The notes beneath the pieces are model-generated. The model made no database searches and was not told the DNA's origin. It saw nothing but the letters and a program-made list of their open reading frames with translations. This document shows, piece after piece, positions 28,070 to 38,772 of a DNA stretch of 64,000 nucleotides; positions within the stretch are counted from its first letter, which is position 1; each line of letters starts with the position of its first letter. The translations under genes were made by a program, and so were the position numbers. The DNA is from Pseudoalteromonas phenolica (GTDB lineage Bacteria > Pseudomonadota > Gammaproteobacteria > Enterobacterales > Alteromonadaceae), in NCBI RefSeq assembly GCF_005876835.1, contig NZ_PPSW01000016.1, positions 1-64,000 of the forward strand. The letters run 5' to 3'.

Positions 28070-28555
28070 ATGGCTAAAAATCGCTATGATCCAAAATCCA
28101 TAGATGAATTGATGGGCAAGTGGTCAAACAAGATCACCCAATTCGGTGCAAAAACCGATAGTCTGCAAGTTTTACAAACCGAGCTTGATAAAGCGCTGGG
28201 TCCTGTCTTGAGTAAAAAGTGTCGCGTGGCAAATTATCGAGAGGGTACTTTAGTGATTGAAGCCGTTTCTGCCACCTTGGCAACACGACTTAACTATCTG
28301 AAGCTAGATATTTTGTCTCATCTTAGACAAAATGGGTTTGCTGAATGCGGACAAGTGAAAGTCACTTCTAACCCCGACGCACAGTTAAGATTAAGTGAGC
28401 CCAAACCTAGTATCACACCACAAAAAAGTAGTCGAACCATGAGCGAAAGCACTGCTGAACAATTAACAGAACTTGCAGCGCATGCACCACCGAGTTTGCA
28501 AGCAAAGCTACTCAAGCTCGCTACCCACGCGGCAAAAAACAAGCAAAAAAAATGA
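28070..28555 (+). CDS. dciA: DUF721 family protein, DciA-like replicative-helicase loader
   Basis: A 161-residue protein with the DUF721 core in the first ~100 residues (LQTELDKALGPVLSKKCRVANYREGTLVIEAVSATLATRLNYLK...), then a Ser/Pro/Lys-rich tail ending in KNKQKK. DUF721 proteins of the DciA type interact with the replicative helicase DnaB and are the common loader in bacteria lacking DnaC; this function is inferred by family. It is divergent from secA and converges on lpxC through a shared terminator, the usual location of this gene in marine gammaproteobacteria. Confidence 0.88.
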   Translation: MAKNRYDPKSIDELMGKWSNKITQFGAKTDSLQVLQTELDKALGPVLSKKCRVANYREGTLVIEAVSATLATRLNYLKLDILSHLRQNGFAECGQVKVTSNPDAQLRLSEPKPSITPQKSSRTMSESTAEQLTELAAHAPPSLQAKLLKLATHAAKNKQKK

Positions 28556-28577
28556 CGCTAAAAAGCGTCATTTTTTA
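28551..28577. terminator. Bidirectional terminator between dciA-like gene and lpxC
   Basis: AATGACGCT-AAAA-AGCGTCATT, a perfect 9-bp stem flanked by A-run and T-run. The left arm contains the stop codon TGA of the plus-strand gene. It serves both converging genes. Confidence 0.9.
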
Positions 28578-28590
28578 TAATTAATCTATA

Positions 28591-29502
28591 TTAAGCTTTC
28601 GCAAGCTCCATACCTGGTGCAGGCATATGAATTGGCTCTTCAAATGTCGCCCATTCCCACGCTGATTCAGTCGCCATAATTTGACGTAACAGTTTGTTAT
28701 TTAAACCGTGGCCTGACTTGTAACAGGTGATTTTACCTAGAATGTTATGGCCAGCCATAAACATATCACCCACACAATCTAAGATCTTGTGTTTTACAAA
28801 CTCATCATCGTATCGTAAGCCGTTCGGGTTAAGTACTTTGTACTCATCTAAAACAACCGCGTTATCCATGCTACCACCTAGTGCTAGGTTGTTGGCATGC
28901 ATATACTCGATGTCTTTCATAAAACCAAACGTACGTGCGCGACTGATTTCTTCAGTAAAGCTTTGTGCCGTAATATCAAGACCAATGCGCTGACGGCTGT
29001 CATTGATTGCAGGGTGATCAAAGTCAATCTCAAAATCAATGTGGAAACCATCATAAGGGGTAATTTCAGCCCACTTATCACCGTCTTCGACACGCACAGT
29101 TTCTTTAATACGAATAAAACGTTTAGCAACTTGTTGTTCTTTGATACCGCCTTTTTGTAATAAATAAATGAACGGTAATGCACTGCCGTCCATAATCGGT
29201 ACTTCAGCACTATCTAATTCAACAACAAGGTTATCAATACCCAGTGCAGCAACAGCGGCAATTAGATGCTCAGTGGTCGATAAACGCACACCATCTTTGT
29301 TAGTCAAACATGTACATAACTGTGTGTCGCCAACAGCTTCTGGTGTGGTTTCAAAGTCAACAACAGGATCAAGGTCGACACGACGGAATACAACACCGGT
29401 ATTCTCGCTCGCTGGTCGGAGAGTAATGGTAACCTTTTCACCTTTATGTAGACCGACACCTGTCGCTTTAACAACTTCAGCAATTGTACGTTGTCTAATC
29501 AT
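28591..29502 (-). CDS. lpxC: UDP-3-O-acyl-N-acetylglucosamine deacetylase LpxC
   Basis: A 303-residue zinc enzyme catalysing the committed step of lipid A biosynthesis, near the usual 305. It starts [23 protein letters not shown]. Zinc ligands and catalytic motifs are visible in STTEHLIAA (first His) and [11 protein letters not shown] (His and Asp), and in the late [20 protein letters not shown] region. It follows ftsZ in the cell-division cluster on the same strand, the conserved order, with an 84-bp gap and so perhaps its own promoter. Confidence 0.97.
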   Translation of the reverse strand: MIRQRTIAEVVKATGVGLHKGEKVTITLRPASENTGVVFRRVDLDPVVDFETTPEAVGDTQLCTCLTNKDGVRLSTTEHLIAAVAALGIDNLVVELDSAEVPIMDGSALPFIYLLQKGGIKEQQVAKRFIRIKETVRVEDGDKWAEITPYDGFHIDFEIDFDHPAINDSRQRIGLDITAQSFTEEISRARTFGFMKDIEYMHANNLALGGSMDNAVVLDEYKVLNPNGLRYDDEFVKHKILDCVGDMFMAGHNILGKITCYKSGHGLNNKLLRQIMATESAWEWATFEEPIHMPAPGMELAKA

Positions 29503-29586
29503 AACTTCGCCTATTCATGTCACTTGGACCGCGGATTGTATCACAGATACGACCAGCTGCCAATCGTTTAATATGTAACCAGTTTA

Positions 29587-30825
29587 TTAGTCAGACTGTT
29601 TACGTAAAAAGGCAGGAATATCAAAGTAATCGCCTTTTTCAGTCTCACCAGACGCTGCTGGTTTGCTTTCTGGAGCCGGAGTCTTAGGAGCTTGAGTACT
29701 TTGGCTCTGTGTTTGCTCCGGTGCACTTGTCGGCTGCTCAGTGCTAGTTTGCGTAAAGCTTGGTACAAACATACCGGGCTGGCTTGACGCCGGCGCAGCT
29801 GTTTGTGCATCACTACCCGAAACCTGCTGCATACCGTTATCAATAATGCCAAACTGCGGACGGCGATCGCCACCTAGACCAGTTGCAACAACGGTTACAC
29901 GGAGTTCATCACTCATTTCTGGGTCGATCACCGCACCAACTACCACAGTCGCGTTTTCAGACGCTAAGGCCTTCACATGATTACCAACCACTTCAAACTC
30001 TTCGATGGTGATATCCATACCTGCTGTGATATTAACCAAAATACCTTTTGCACCGGTTAAATCGACGTCTTCTAATAGTGGGCTTGAGATAGCCGCTTCT
30101 GCAGCTTCTTGCGCACGATCTGGACCAGACGCTGACGCTGTACCCATCATTGCCGTGCCCATTGCCGACATAACTGTACGTACGTCTGCAAAGTCAACGT
30201 TGATAAGACCTGAACGGGTAATAAGTTCAGCGATACCTTGTACCGCACCGTATAGTACGTCGTTCGCTTTCGCGAATGCGTCTAACAGTGTAGTGCCTTT
30301 ACCTAAAACCTTAAGTAATTTGTTGTTAGGAATTGTAATAAGTGAATCTACAATTTCTGACAACTCACCGATACCTTGATCAGCCGCAGCCATGCGCTTT
30401 TTACCTTCAAGGTCAAATGGGCGTGTTACCACTGCTACAGTCAAAATACCTAAATCTTTTGCTACGCGCGCAACAACAGGCGCTGCACCCGTGCCAGTAC
30501 CACCGCCCATACCGGCTGCGATAAAGACCATGTCTGCGCCATCTAACGCTTCTTTGATCGTTTCAATATCTTCTTCAGCAGACTTACGGCCTACCTCAGG
30601 GTTTGCACCCGCACCTAAACCAGATGTAATTTGCGTACCTAATTGTACCGTTACATCTGCAGATGATTTACGTAGCGCTTGCGCATCTGTGTTAGCAGCA
30701 ATAAATCGCACACCTTCGATTTCTTGTTTTACCATGTGCTCAACAGCGTTACCGCCGCCGCCACCAACACCAATCACTTTGATCACAGCTTCTTCGCTGT
30801 GTTGTTCCATAATATCAAACATCAT
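29587..30825 (-). CDS. ftsZ: Cell division protein FtsZ
   Basis: A 412-residue tubulin-like GTPase that assembles the Z ring. The G-box is [13 protein letters not shown]; the N-terminal [13 protein letters not shown] and NTDAQAL are typical. Residues ~320-395 form a Gln/Pro/Ser/Thr-rich disordered linker, and the C-terminal peptide [14 protein letters not shown] is the conserved FtsA/ZipA-binding tail. Two ATGs (30825 and 30822) lie at the start; the ribosome site GGAGAGTG is close. It is 18 bp downstream of ftsA. Confidence 0.98.
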   Translation of the reverse strand: MMFDIMEQHSEEAVIKVIGVGGGGGNAVEHMVKQEIEGVRFIAANTDAQALRKSSADVTVQLGTQITSGLGAGANPEVGRKSAEEDIETIKEALDGADMVFIAAGMGGGTGTGAAPVVARVAKDLGILTVAVVTRPFDLEGKKRMAAADQGIGELSEIVDSLITIPNNKLLKVLGKGTTLLDAFAKANDVLYGAVQGIAELITRSGLINVDFADVRTVMSAMGTAMMGTASASGPDRAQEAAEAAISSPLLEDVDLTGAKGILVNITAGMDITIEEFEVVGNHVKALASENATVVVGAVIDPEMSDELRVTVVATGLGGDRRPQFGIIDNGMQQVSGSDAQTAAPASSQPGMFVPSFTQTSTEQPTSAPEQTQSQSTQAPKTPAPESKPAASGETEKGDYFDIPAFLRKQSD

Positions 30826-30843
30826 TCACTCTCCGACTCGAGT

Positions 30844-32076
30844 TTAAAACTCACCTTGGAACCACTTTGAAACACGGCTCCACCAACTCACGTCCGCATC
30901 TACTCTCGACTTTTGTGCATTAACCGAATGTAGAGAACGACCGTATTGTAACAAACCTACGGCTGTTGCATATGCAGGATCGTCAACATAATCTGTTAAA
31001 CCTGTGATATTTACAGGTTTACCTATTCTAACTGGCATTTGGCAGATATCTTCAGCCACTTCTAATGCGCCAGCCATTTTTGCAGTCCCGCCTGTTACGA
31101 CTAAACCTGCAGCAATTTGATCTTCAAAACCAGAACGGCGAATTTCTTCTAACGCCAGTTCAAATAATTCTCTGAATCTTGGTTCAACCACTTCAGATAA
31201 TGTATGTCGCGACATTAATCGCGCTGGACGCCCACCAACGCTTGGCACCTCAATGGTGTCTTCACTGCTGGCCATTTGGCTGCTTGCGCAAGCATATTGC
31301 ACTTTTAGCGACTCAGCATGAGAAATGGGCGTTCTGAAAATCTTGGCTATGTCGCCCGTGACTTGGTTACCTGCCACTGGGATCACTGCGGTATGGCGCA
31401 ATGCACCATTGACATAAATGGCCAAGTCCATGGTACCGCCTCCAATATCAAGTACTGCGACGCCCAACTCTTTTTCATCATCGGTTAAGACCGCATAGCT
31501 TGATGCCAGTGCGCCAAAGGTTAATTGGTCCACCTGAAGACCACAACGTTCAACACACTTCTCAATATTTTTAGCCATATCATTTGAGCAGGTGATGATA
31601 TGGGCCTTCGCTTCCATACGCACACCACTCATGCCAAGTGGGTTTTTAATCCCCTCTTGCATATCAATACTATATTCTTGCGCCAATGAATGAAGCATTT
31701 TGCGCTCTGCAGAAATAGGCACTGAACGGGCAATATGCATTACATTGTCCATATCGTCTTCAGTTACTTCTGCGTTATTAATCGCAACAACACCACTCTC
31801 GTTTTGACACTGAATGTGCTTACCTGAAATACCAAGGTAAACTGAACCTATTCGGCAATCAGCCATTAATTCGGCTTCGTCGACTGCGCGGCGAATGGAA
31901 TCAGAAACTAGGTTGAGATCGTTCACTCCCCCTTTATCCATTCCATGAGATTCCTGACACCCCACGCCAACGATACTGAGCTGATTGTCTGCTGTTATCT
32001 CACCTACTGTTGCTACCACTTTTGAAGTACCAACATCGAGGCCGATTACTAAGTTTCTTTCTACTGACTTAGTCAT
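30844..32076 (-). CDS. ftsA: Cell division protein FtsA
   Basis: A 410-residue actin-fold protein that tethers FtsZ to the membrane. It has the nucleotide-binding phosphate-1 motif GLDVGTSKVVATVGE and the later LDIGGGTMDLAIY and VVTGGTAKMAG motifs. The C-terminus (WWSRVSKWFQGEF) is the short amphipathic membrane-targeting helix. It overlaps ftsQ by 4 bp and is followed closely by ftsZ, so expression is coupled. Confidence 0.98.
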   Translation of the reverse strand: MTKSVERNLVIGLDVGTSKVVATVGEITADNQLSIVGVGCQESHGMDKGGVNDLNLVSDSIRRAVDEAELMADCRIGSVYLGISGKHIQCQNESGVVAINNAEVTEDDMDNVMHIARSVPISAERKMLHSLAQEYSIDMQEGIKNPLGMSGVRMEAKAHIITCSNDMAKNIEKCVERCGLQVDQLTFGALASSYAVLTDDEKELGVAVLDIGGGTMDLAIYVNGALRHTAVIPVAGNQVTGDIAKIFRTPISHAESLKVQYACASSQMASSEDTIEVPSVGGRPARLMSRHTLSEVVEPRFRELFELALEEIRRSGFEDQIAAGLVVTGGTAKMAGALEVAEDICQMPVRIGKPVNITGLTDYVDDPAYATAVGLLQYGRSLHSVNAQKSRVDADVSWWSRVSKWFQGEF

Positions 32077-32852
32077 GCTTCACTCTTATTTTGTTGTTCT
32101 GTTTGTGCTGGAAACTTCCAGCTCACCGCAAGGCCGGTGTCATACCTTAAATCTACTGTATCAAGTACACCGCCCTCTGGGATTTGCATACTCGGATACA
32201 CGTCTATAAATCTTTGTACTCGCTTGGCTTTTTCTTCACGCCCGAGGTTAAGTCGCACCCCATCTTCAAGCCATAATTGCCAAGCAAAACGCTCAGATAG
32301 CGCTAAACTCACCAAATCAAAATCGTTTACTGCCAGCATATCTTTAAACTGTAAGAATGCTTGCCAAGCCTCTAGCTCACTGCCTTCAGGCCCGTATAGT
32401 TGGGGCAAGTAAGCCTGTAAGGCTTCGTTGTCTGCCTGAAACACTTGGCCTTTGGCATTTAACAGCAAGTCGCTATTCCAAATGGCCACAGGTTTGTGCT
32501 CAACAATGTAAACCTGCAATTCGTCAGGCCATTGTTTTCTCACCGATACCGTTGCGACCCAAGGTAAATCCTGCACCGAACGCTGTACTGCTTTCACATT
32601 CAGTTGAAAGTAACTACTTAAATCAACCTGTTTAATAGCAGCGACGACCTCTTTGTCAGTGGTGTATTTTGGTTTGCCTAATACCACTATTTTCTTTATT
32701 TGTGCATCTTGGTTTTCAACCAACCAATCAGATACCCAGTAGCCACCGCGAACCAGTAAGCCTGCCACCAAGACGAAAAAGCCCACACTCAATATTTTTT
32801 GCCAATTGAGTTGTGAATTAACTACCTGAGCTTTCTCAAAAAGAGCACGCAT
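32073..32852 (-). CDS. ftsQ: Cell division protein FtsQ
   Basis: A 259-residue bitopic inner-membrane protein: a short cytoplasmic N-terminus, a transmembrane helix (about 21-37, ILSVGFFVLVAGLLVRGGY), then a periplasmic POTRA domain (KKIVVLGKPKYTTDKEVVAAIKQ...) and a beta domain. It bridges early and late divisome proteins (FtsA/FtsK to FtsB/FtsL). The ATG at 32852 starts just after the ddlB stop. The open frame reaches a TTG at 32882, which would overlap ddlB by 29 bp and is less likely. Confidence 0.95.
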   Translation of the reverse strand: MRALFEKAQVVNSQLNWQKILSVGFFVLVAGLLVRGGYWVSDWLVENQDAQIKKIVVLGKPKYTTDKEVVAAIKQVDLSSYFQLNVKAVQRSVQDLPWVATVSVRKQWPDELQVYIVEHKPVAIWNSDLLLNAKGQVFQADNEALQAYLPQLYGPEGSELEAWQAFLQFKDMLAVNDFDLVSLALSERFAWQLWLEDGVRLNLGREEKAKRVQRFIDVYPSMQIPEGGVLDTVDLRYDTGLAVSWKFPAQTEQQNKSEA

Positions 32853-32853
32853 A

Positions 32854-33762
32854 TTAAAGCGTTTGCTCCAAAATGCGAACAACTAATTGCTCAAAAGTTA
32901 CGCCAACTGCTTTGGCCGCCATAGGCACCAAAGATTTCTCTGTCATGCCTGGCACAGTATTCACTTCTAATAAGTAAAATTGACCATTTTCATCTTGCAT
33001 TGCATCAACGCGACCCCAACCTTGCGCACCAACTAAAGCAAAAGCATGCGTTGCCATAATTTGTAATTGCTGCGTATGCGCGTCGCTCAAAGCCGCTGGG
33101 CAGTGGTATTCAGTACTATTTACTTTGTATTTGGCTTCATAGTCATAAAAACCACGCGGGGTTACCATTTCAATAACAGGCAATGCTTCGTTACCTAACA
33201 TGGCAACAGTAAACTCACGGCCGGTGATCCATTGCTCAACTAACACTTGGTCGTCATACTTAAAGGCATTATTTAAGGCGTCGGTTAATTGCTCTGCAGT
33301 TTCGGCTTGAGCCATACCAATGCTTGAGCCTTCATGGCTTGGCTTCACCATGACCTTGCCAAACTCATTGATAATGTTGGCTGCATCAAAGCCCGCTTTC
33401 GCATCAACAACCGCAAATGCCGCAGTACTTAATTGTGCTGACTGGAACAACTGCTTACAGCGAATTTTATCCATAGCCAACGCACTGCCTAACACACCAC
33501 TGCCAGTGTATGGGATACCCATAAATTCAAGCGCACCTTGAATGGTGCCGTCTTCGCCACCACGACCATGCAAAGCGATAAATACACGATCAACGTCTGC
33601 GTTTTGTAACTCTGAAAGCGCACGTTCTGCCGGGTCAAACGCAAACGCATCAACACCAGCTGCGATCAGTGCATTCAACACGGCATTGCCTGAGTTTAAT
33701 GACACTTCACGTTCAGCAGACGTTCCGCCTAGTAATACTGCTACTTTACCAAACTGTTTCAT
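32854..33762 (-). CDS. ddlB: D-alanine--D-alanine ligase DdlB
   Basis: A 302-residue ATP-grasp ligase that joins two D-alanines for the UDP-MurNAc-pentapeptide. Motifs include [17 protein letters not shown] at the N-terminus, [11 protein letters not shown] in the ATP-grasp and the late [17 protein letters not shown] with metal-binding Glu and Asn. It overlaps murC by 4 bp and ends just before ftsQ, as in E. coli. Confidence 0.97.
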   Translation of the reverse strand: MKQFGKVAVLLGGTSAEREVSLNSGNAVLNALIAAGVDAFAFDPAERALSELQNADVDRVFIALHGRGGEDGTIQGALEFMGIPYTGSGVLGSALAMDKIRCKQLFQSAQLSTAAFAVVDAKAGFDAANIINEFGKVMVKPSHEGSSIGMAQAETAEQLTDALNNAFKYDDQVLVEQWITGREFTVAMLGNEALPVIEMVTPRGFYDYEAKYKVNSTEYHCPAALSDAHTQQLQIMATHAFALVGAQGWGRVDAMQDENGQFYLLEVNTVPGMTEKSLVPMAAKAVGVTFEQLVVRILEQTL

Positions 33763-35216
33763 GATTCACCTTTTAACGCAGCGAGTGACATTTCAGTTGC
33801 TGCCAACTTCTTAACGATTTGACCAATGTTGCCGGCACCTTGTGTGATCACAAGGTCGCTGTCTTGTAAAACATTCGAAAGGACTTTGCCCAACTCTTCA
33901 TTGTCTGAAACATGAATTGGCTCTACACCTCTTTGACGTAAGCTTCTGCATAAGCTCTTGCTGTCAGCACCTACAATAGGTGCTTCGCCAGCACTGTATA
34001 CATCTAACAAAATAAGTTGATCAACTTTAGAGAGTACTTTGACAAAATCTTCATATAAGTCACGAGTACGTGTAAAACGATGCGGCTGATAAATCATCAC
34101 CAATCGACGCTCAGGCCAGCCTGCTTTTGCAGCCTCAATAGTGACATCAACTTCTGATGGGTGGTGACCATAATCATCAACCAGCATCACATTACCTTGT
34201 TCATTATCAAATGTGCCGTAATGTTGGAAACGACGACCAATACCTTCAAATTCTGTGAGTGCAGCTAAAATCGCAGCATTGCTGATATTGTGATCTTTCG
34301 CCACGGCAATTGCCGCAGTCGCATTCAGCGCATTGTGTTTGCCCGGCATGTTTAAATGCATCGCGATCTCTTCACCAGATTTGGTCACAACTTTAAATTC
34401 ACTGCTGTTTACGGTTTGCTTGAAATCCACTAAACGATAATCTGCTGTTTCATGCTCACCATAAGTAATAGTCGGACGCGCAAAGCGAGGAATGAGTTCA
34501 GCGGCAACATCCGAATCGATACACACCACAGCCAAGCCATAAAACGGTAAGTTATGGATGAATTCTACATAGGTGTCTTTCATCTTTTCGAAGTCACCTT
34601 CGTAGGTATCCATATGATCTGCTTCGATATTGGTAACAACCGATACCATTGGCTGTAGATGCAAGAAAGAAGCATCACTTTCATCGGCTTCAGCAATTAG
34701 AAAATCACTACTCCCTAACTTAGCATTGGTACCCGCGCTATTGAGCAGGCCGCCGATGACAAACGTGGGGTCAAGTTCTGCTTTAGCAAAAATGCTAGCG
34801 ATCAAACTGGTTGTCGTTGTTTTACCATGCGTTCCAGCAATGGCAATACCATGACGATAACGCATGAGCTCAGCCAACATTTCAGCACGACGAACAATTG
34901 GAATGCGTGCCGCTTTCGCTGCTTTTATCTCAGGGTTATTGACATCAATCGCTGTCGACACCACAACCACATTGGCATCTTTAATATTATTTTCGTGATG
35001 ACCAATGAATACTTCTGCGCCCGCTTTAATCAAACGCTCTGTCATCGCATTTTGAGCAATGTCTGAGCCTGTAATACGATAACCTTCATAGGCTAGTACC
35101 TCGGCAATACCGCCCATACCAGCACCACCAATACCGATAAAATGTATGGTATTGATACGTCTCATTGCTCTTCGATTATTCGCTTCGTTCACTTGCGTCT
35201 CTTTCTCTAAATTCAT
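33759..35216 (-). CDS. murC: UDP-N-acetylmuramate--L-alanine ligase MurC
   Basis: A 485-residue cytoplasmic Mur ligase that adds L-Ala to UDP-MurNAc. The N-terminal Rossmann motif is [22 protein letters not shown] and the ATP site is [22 protein letters not shown] and [12 protein letters not shown] are MurC-specific. The start at 35216 is directly adjacent to the murG stop (no gap), and the end overlaps ddlB by 4 bp. Confidence 0.97.
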   Translation of the reverse strand: MNLEKETQVNEANNRRAMRRINTIHFIGIGGAGMGGIAEVLAYEGYRITGSDIAQNAMTERLIKAGAEVFIGHHENNIKDANVVVVSTAIDVNNPEIKAAKAARIPIVRRAEMLAELMRYRHGIAIAGTHGKTTTTSLIASIFAKAELDPTFVIGGLLNSAGTNAKLGSSDFLIAEADESDASFLHLQPMVSVVTNIEADHMDTYEGDFEKMKDTYVEFIHNLPFYGLAVVCIDSDVAAELIPRFARPTITYGEHETADYRLVDFKQTVNSSEFKVVTKSGEEIAMHLNMPGKHNALNATAAIAVAKDHNISNAAILAALTEFEGIGRRFQHYGTFDNEQGNVMLVDDYGHHPSEVDVTIEAAKAGWPERRLVMIYQPHRFTRTRDLYEDFVKVLSKVDQLILLDVYSAGEAPIVGADSKSLCRSLRQRGVEPIHVSDNEELGKVLSNVLQDSDLVITQGAGNIGQIVKKLAATEMSLAALKGES

Positions 35217-36278
35217 CTACTTTGCCAACTCACCACACACCTTCGCGACGCGTTCGGTGGCATCAAATTTCGCCAACTGCTTTGCTTTATCTGCAATCTC
35301 AGACAATAAGCTTGGCTGTTCAAAATACGGTGTTAATAACTCAACTAATCGCTCAGTCGTAAAATCATGTTGCGGCATCAGTAATCCGCCTTGTTGATCC
35401 ACCAAATAACGGGCATTCGCCGTTTGATGGTCGTCAACCGCATGTGGAAATGGTACAAACAAAGCTGCTTTTCCTGCTGCTGCTACTTCACTCACAGTTA
35501 GAGCTCCTGCGCGGCAGATCACTAAATCAGCCCATGTATAGGCAGCATCCATATCGTGAATAAACTCATCAACTTGTGCATCAAATTCGCGACCAACATA
35601 AGCTGTTTTGAGTTTATCTTGGTTATTTCGCCCACTTTGATGGCGTACACTCAACGAAAAGTCTTTTGCCAATGTCGAAAATACCTCAGGCAAACGTTCA
35701 TTTAATACTTGCGCGCCTAACGAGCCGCCAACAACAAGCACATTCAATTGTTCTGTCTGTGGTTTTTTAGCAATCGAACTGACACTGGTTCGAACTGGAT
35801 TGCCAACCACTTCAGCGTTATTTTCAAAGGTATTAGGAAAAGCTGCCAACACTTGATTAGCGACTTTTGCCAAAAGCTTATTGCTAAATCCAGCCACAGC
35901 ATTTTGCTCGTGAATGATCAAAGGTACGCCAGATAATTTTGCTGCAATACCAACAGGGCCCGTGACGTATCCGCCCATGGCTAAGATCACCGCAGGTTTA
36001 CGCTGTTTGATAATTTTCTTTGCCGCTAAAATTGCTTTTAGCACCATAAATGGCGCTTTGAGTAAACGAGTAATTCCGTTACCGCGCACGCCTTGGACTT
36101 CGACAAAATCAATCTCAAAATCGTGCTTCGGTACTAATTGCGCTTCCATTCTGTCGGCAGTGCCCACCCAAGACACTGTCCAACCTTGTTGCTGCATATG
36201 CTCTGCAACCGCAATGCCCGGAAAAATATGACCGCCCGTACCACCGGCGACCACCATTAAATGCTTACTTGTTGTCAT
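35217..36278 (-). CDS. murG: Lipid II synthase MurG (GT28 glycosyltransferase)
   Basis: A 353-residue peripheral membrane glycosyltransferase that transfers GlcNAc from UDP-GlcNAc to lipid I to form lipid II. The G-loop is VVAGGTGGHIFPGIAVAE, the second G-rich loop is VVGGSLGAQVLN, and the UDP-GlcNAc site is CRAGALTVSEVAAAGKAALFVPFPHA (quoted in part). It overlaps ftsW by 4 bp and abuts murC. Confidence 0.97.
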   Translation of the reverse strand: MTTSKHLMVVAGGTGGHIFPGIAVAEHMQQQGWTVSWVGTADRMEAQLVPKHDFEIDFVEVQGVRGNGITRLLKAPFMVLKAILAAKKIIKQRKPAVILAMGGYVTGPVGIAAKLSGVPLIIHEQNAVAGFSNKLLAKVANQVLAAFPNTFENNAEVVGNPVRTSVSSIAKKPQTEQLNVLVVGGSLGAQVLNERLPEVFSTLAKDFSLSVRHQSGRNNQDKLKTAYVGREFDAQVDEFIHDMDAAYTWADLVICRAGALTVSEVAAAGKAALFVPFPHAVDDHQTANARYLVDQQGGLLMPQHDFTTERLVELLTPYFEQPSLLSEIADKAKQLAKFDATERVAKVCGELAK

Positions 36279-37450
36279 CGTCGCCCACTCCTCGCCGTTG
36301 CTTGTCGGCTCGATAACTTGGTTTCAAAATCAATACGCTGCAGCACACCCGCCGCAATTACCATAATTAAGAAGCTCGAGCCACCGTAGGATATAAACGG
36401 CAAAGTTAAGCCCTTAGTCGGTAAAATACCTGCGCTGGCACCAATATTGACCATGGTTTGGAACGCAAACCAAATACCAATGGCCAGAGCAAAATAGCCT
36501 TCATATTCTTTACCATGCTTTAATGCTTTCTGGCCGATTAATAAGGCTCTAAATACCAAAACACCAAGCAAAAACAAAATACTGGTCACACCAACAAAAC
36601 CTAGTTCTTCTGCGATAACCGCAAAAATAAAATCGTTATGCGCCTCAGGTAAATACTGTAGCTTCTGCACACTGTTACCTAGGCCTTGGCCAAACCAACC
36701 CCCTTGGCTGTATGCCATCAAAGACTGGACTAATTGATAACCAGCACCGAAGGGGTCATCCCAAGGATCTAAAAAGCCTGTAACACGTCGCCAGCGGTAG
36801 GGTTCAAAGACTATTAGCACCACTATCAAACCAATCCCCGTTAAGATCAGCATAAAAAACTGCCATAACTTTGCGCCAGCTAAAAACAACAACCCCACGG
36901 TCGTTACAAACATGACCACTACGGTGCCTAAATCTGGCTGCTTTAAAATCAGTAATGCATACACGGCAAATACCGCAATGGGCTTAGCAAAGCCTTTTAA
37001 GTTTTCTTGAACTTCTTCACGCTTACGAACCAAATAACCTGCGATATAACTAAAGAAAAACAGTTTGGCTGCCTCAGCAACCTGAAAACCAATCGGGCCG
37101 ATGGGGATCCAACGTTTTGAACCGTTCACCTCTCGGCCAATGACTAATACCAAACACAATAAAAATAAGCCGAAGAATAGTAGATACGGATTACATTTCT
37201 TCCACCAATCCATGGGCACGCTGGTGCTAAACCAAAAACAAATAAAACCTAATGCTAAGAACACCCCATGGCGCATCGCTATGCCGTAAGGGTTGTTATA
37301 AAGTCGCTCAGCCACTGGCATAGAAGCACTGGTCACCATCACAAAACCAATGCCGATTAAACACAGCATGGCGTACAGCAAAGGCACATCAAAAAGTGCA
37401 TTTGACTGTTTTGGCGTAAGTTGCATTCTTAGCTCAGCGAAGGTCATCAT
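36275..37450 (-). CDS. ftsW: Lipid II polymerase FtsW (SEDS family)
   Basis: A 391-residue inner-membrane SEDS glycosyltransferase with about ten transmembrane segments, which polymerises septal glycan with FtsI. SEDS signatures are seen in FFSYIAGYLVRKR, YQLVQSLMAYSQGGWFGQGLGNS and the C-terminal LPFISYGGSSFL. It overlaps murD by 4 bp and murG by 4 bp. Two adjacent ATGs (37450 and 37447) are possible starts. Confidence 0.97.
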   Translation of the reverse strand: MMTFAELRMQLTPKQSNALFDVPLLYAMLCLIGIGFVMVTSASMPVAERLYNNPYGIAMRHGVFLALGFICFWFSTSVPMDWWKKCNPYLLFFGLFLLCLVLVIGREVNGSKRWIPIGPIGFQVAEAAKLFFFSYIAGYLVRKREEVQENLKGFAKPIAVFAVYALLILKQPDLGTVVVMFVTTVGLLFLAGAKLWQFFMLILTGIGLIVVLIVFEPYRWRRVTGFLDPWDDPFGAGYQLVQSLMAYSQGGWFGQGLGNSVQKLQYLPEAHNDFIFAVIAEELGFVGVTSILFLLGVLVFRALLIGQKALKHGKEYEGYFALAIGIWFAFQTMVNIGASAGILPTKGLTLPFISYGGSSFLIMVIAAGVLQRIDFETKLSSRQATARSGRR

Positions 37451-38772
37451 GGTGCAAGCTCCGCTACGGCTTTACAAAACGCTTCGCCGCGCACCATATA
37501 ATTCGGGAACATATCTATGCTGGCACAGGCCGGCGCTAATAACACTGCATCGCCGTTTTGTGCCAGTGACTGCGCCTTTACAATGGCTTGTTGTAAATCT
37601 GTAACGAGGTGGCTTTGTTCGTGTAATGGTAAAAACTTGGCTCCATCTTGACCAAAACAAATCACGGCTCGACAAGCTGCTTGCAATGGCTCTCGTAAAG
37701 GCGATAAATCAGCCCCTTTGGCATCACCACCTGCGATAAGCACGATTTTGTTTACATCATCTTTTAAGCTTTCTAGTGCAGCGACCGTCGCACCGACATT
37801 AGTCGCTTTAGAATCATTGAAGTATTTAACTCCCGCTACATCAGCCACTAATTGGCAACGATGTGCCAGGCCTATGAAGTTTTTAAATGCTGCTGCAAAT
37901 GCCGCTTTATCAATGTTAAAAGGCTCAAGTAACGCCATCACAGCCAACGCATTAAACTGGTTGTGTTTACCCACCATAGTCAAACTTGAGACAGGCAAAA
38001 CAGGTTGTTGATTTGCAGCAAAATACAAATCACCATCGTGTGTCTGTAGGCAATAATCGGCTTGCGCTAATGCCACACTCACACCAACACCGGCATTGGC
38101 CAGTGTATTGTTATCTATGGCGTTAAAAACTACATGCTTGGCATGTTGATAAATACGCTGTTTCGCCTGGCAATAGGCGGCGAAATCGGGGTAACGATCC
38201 ATATGATCTTCAGTGACATTTAAGATCATGGCACTGGTACACACTAGACTTTGCGTGGTTTCAAGCTGGAAGCTCGATAACTCTAAGACAAACACATCAA
38301 AATCTTGCTCAAGAAGATCGAGTGCTGCAGTGCCAATATTACCGCCCAGCCCTACTTTATAACCGGCTTCTTTAAGCACTGCAGTGGCAAGACTCACCAC
38401 CGTCGATTTACCATTTGAACCAGTTACCGCGATGACAGGTTTTGTGTTCAAGCGAGCAAACAGCTCAATGTCACCAATCACTTCAACGCCTTGTGCTATC
38501 GCTTCAGCAACACTTTGCTCAAATAACGCAATACCAGGGCTGATAATGATTAAATCCGCACTCGGTAAACTCGCCTGTGCCAACGAGCCAAAAACCGCTT
38601 CGCAGTCAGGCGCATTATCAGCAAGCCACTGCGAGCCCGGCGGTACAGCACGGCTGTCGACTACACGTGGCGTAATACCGTGAGACAGTAAAAAACGCAC
38701 AATGCCCAGACCGGTAATTCCCAGCCCGAGCACAGTGATGTTTTTATTTTTTAACTCGTTTAAATACTGCAT
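37447..38772 (-). CDS. murD: UDP-N-acetylmuramoylalanine--D-glutamate ligase MurD
   Basis: A 441-residue Mur ligase adding D-Glu. The N-terminal domain starts VLGLGITGLGIVRFL, the ATP loop is VTGSNGKSTVVSLA, and LELSSFQLETTQ and NDSKATNVGATVAAL are family motifs. The C-terminal LLAPACASIDMFPNYMVRGE matches the MurD end. It directly abuts mraY. Confidence 0.97.
   Translation of the reverse strand: MQYLNELKNKNITVLGLGITGLGIVRFLLSHGITPRVVDSRAVPPGSQWLADNAPDCEAVFGSLAQASLPSADLIIISPGIALFEQSVAEAIAQGVEVIGDIELFARLNTKPVIAVTGSNGKSTVVSLATAVLKEAGYKVGLGGNIGTAALDLLEQDFDVFVLELSSFQLETTQSLVCTSAMILNVTEDHMDRYPDFAAYCQAKQRIYQHAKHVVFNAIDNNTLANAGVGVSVALAQADYCLQTHDGDLYFAANQQPVLPVSSLTMVGKHNQFNALAVMALLEPFNIDKAAFAAAFKNFIGLAHRCQLVADVAGVKYFNDSKATNVGATVAALESLKDDVNKIVLIAGGDAKGADLSPLREPLQAACRAVICFGQDGAKFLPLHEQSHLVTDLQQAIVKAQSLAQNGDAVLLAPACASIDMFPNYMVRGEAFCKAVAELAP

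Noticed and set aside
29568..30870. Several plus- and minus-strand open frames inside ftsZ
   Set aside because: Alternate-frame shadows of the conserved ftsZ coding sequence.
32852..32882. Longer FtsQ start at a TTG
   Set aside because: It overlaps ddlB by 29 bp; ATG 32852 directly follows the ddlB stop and gives the normal length.
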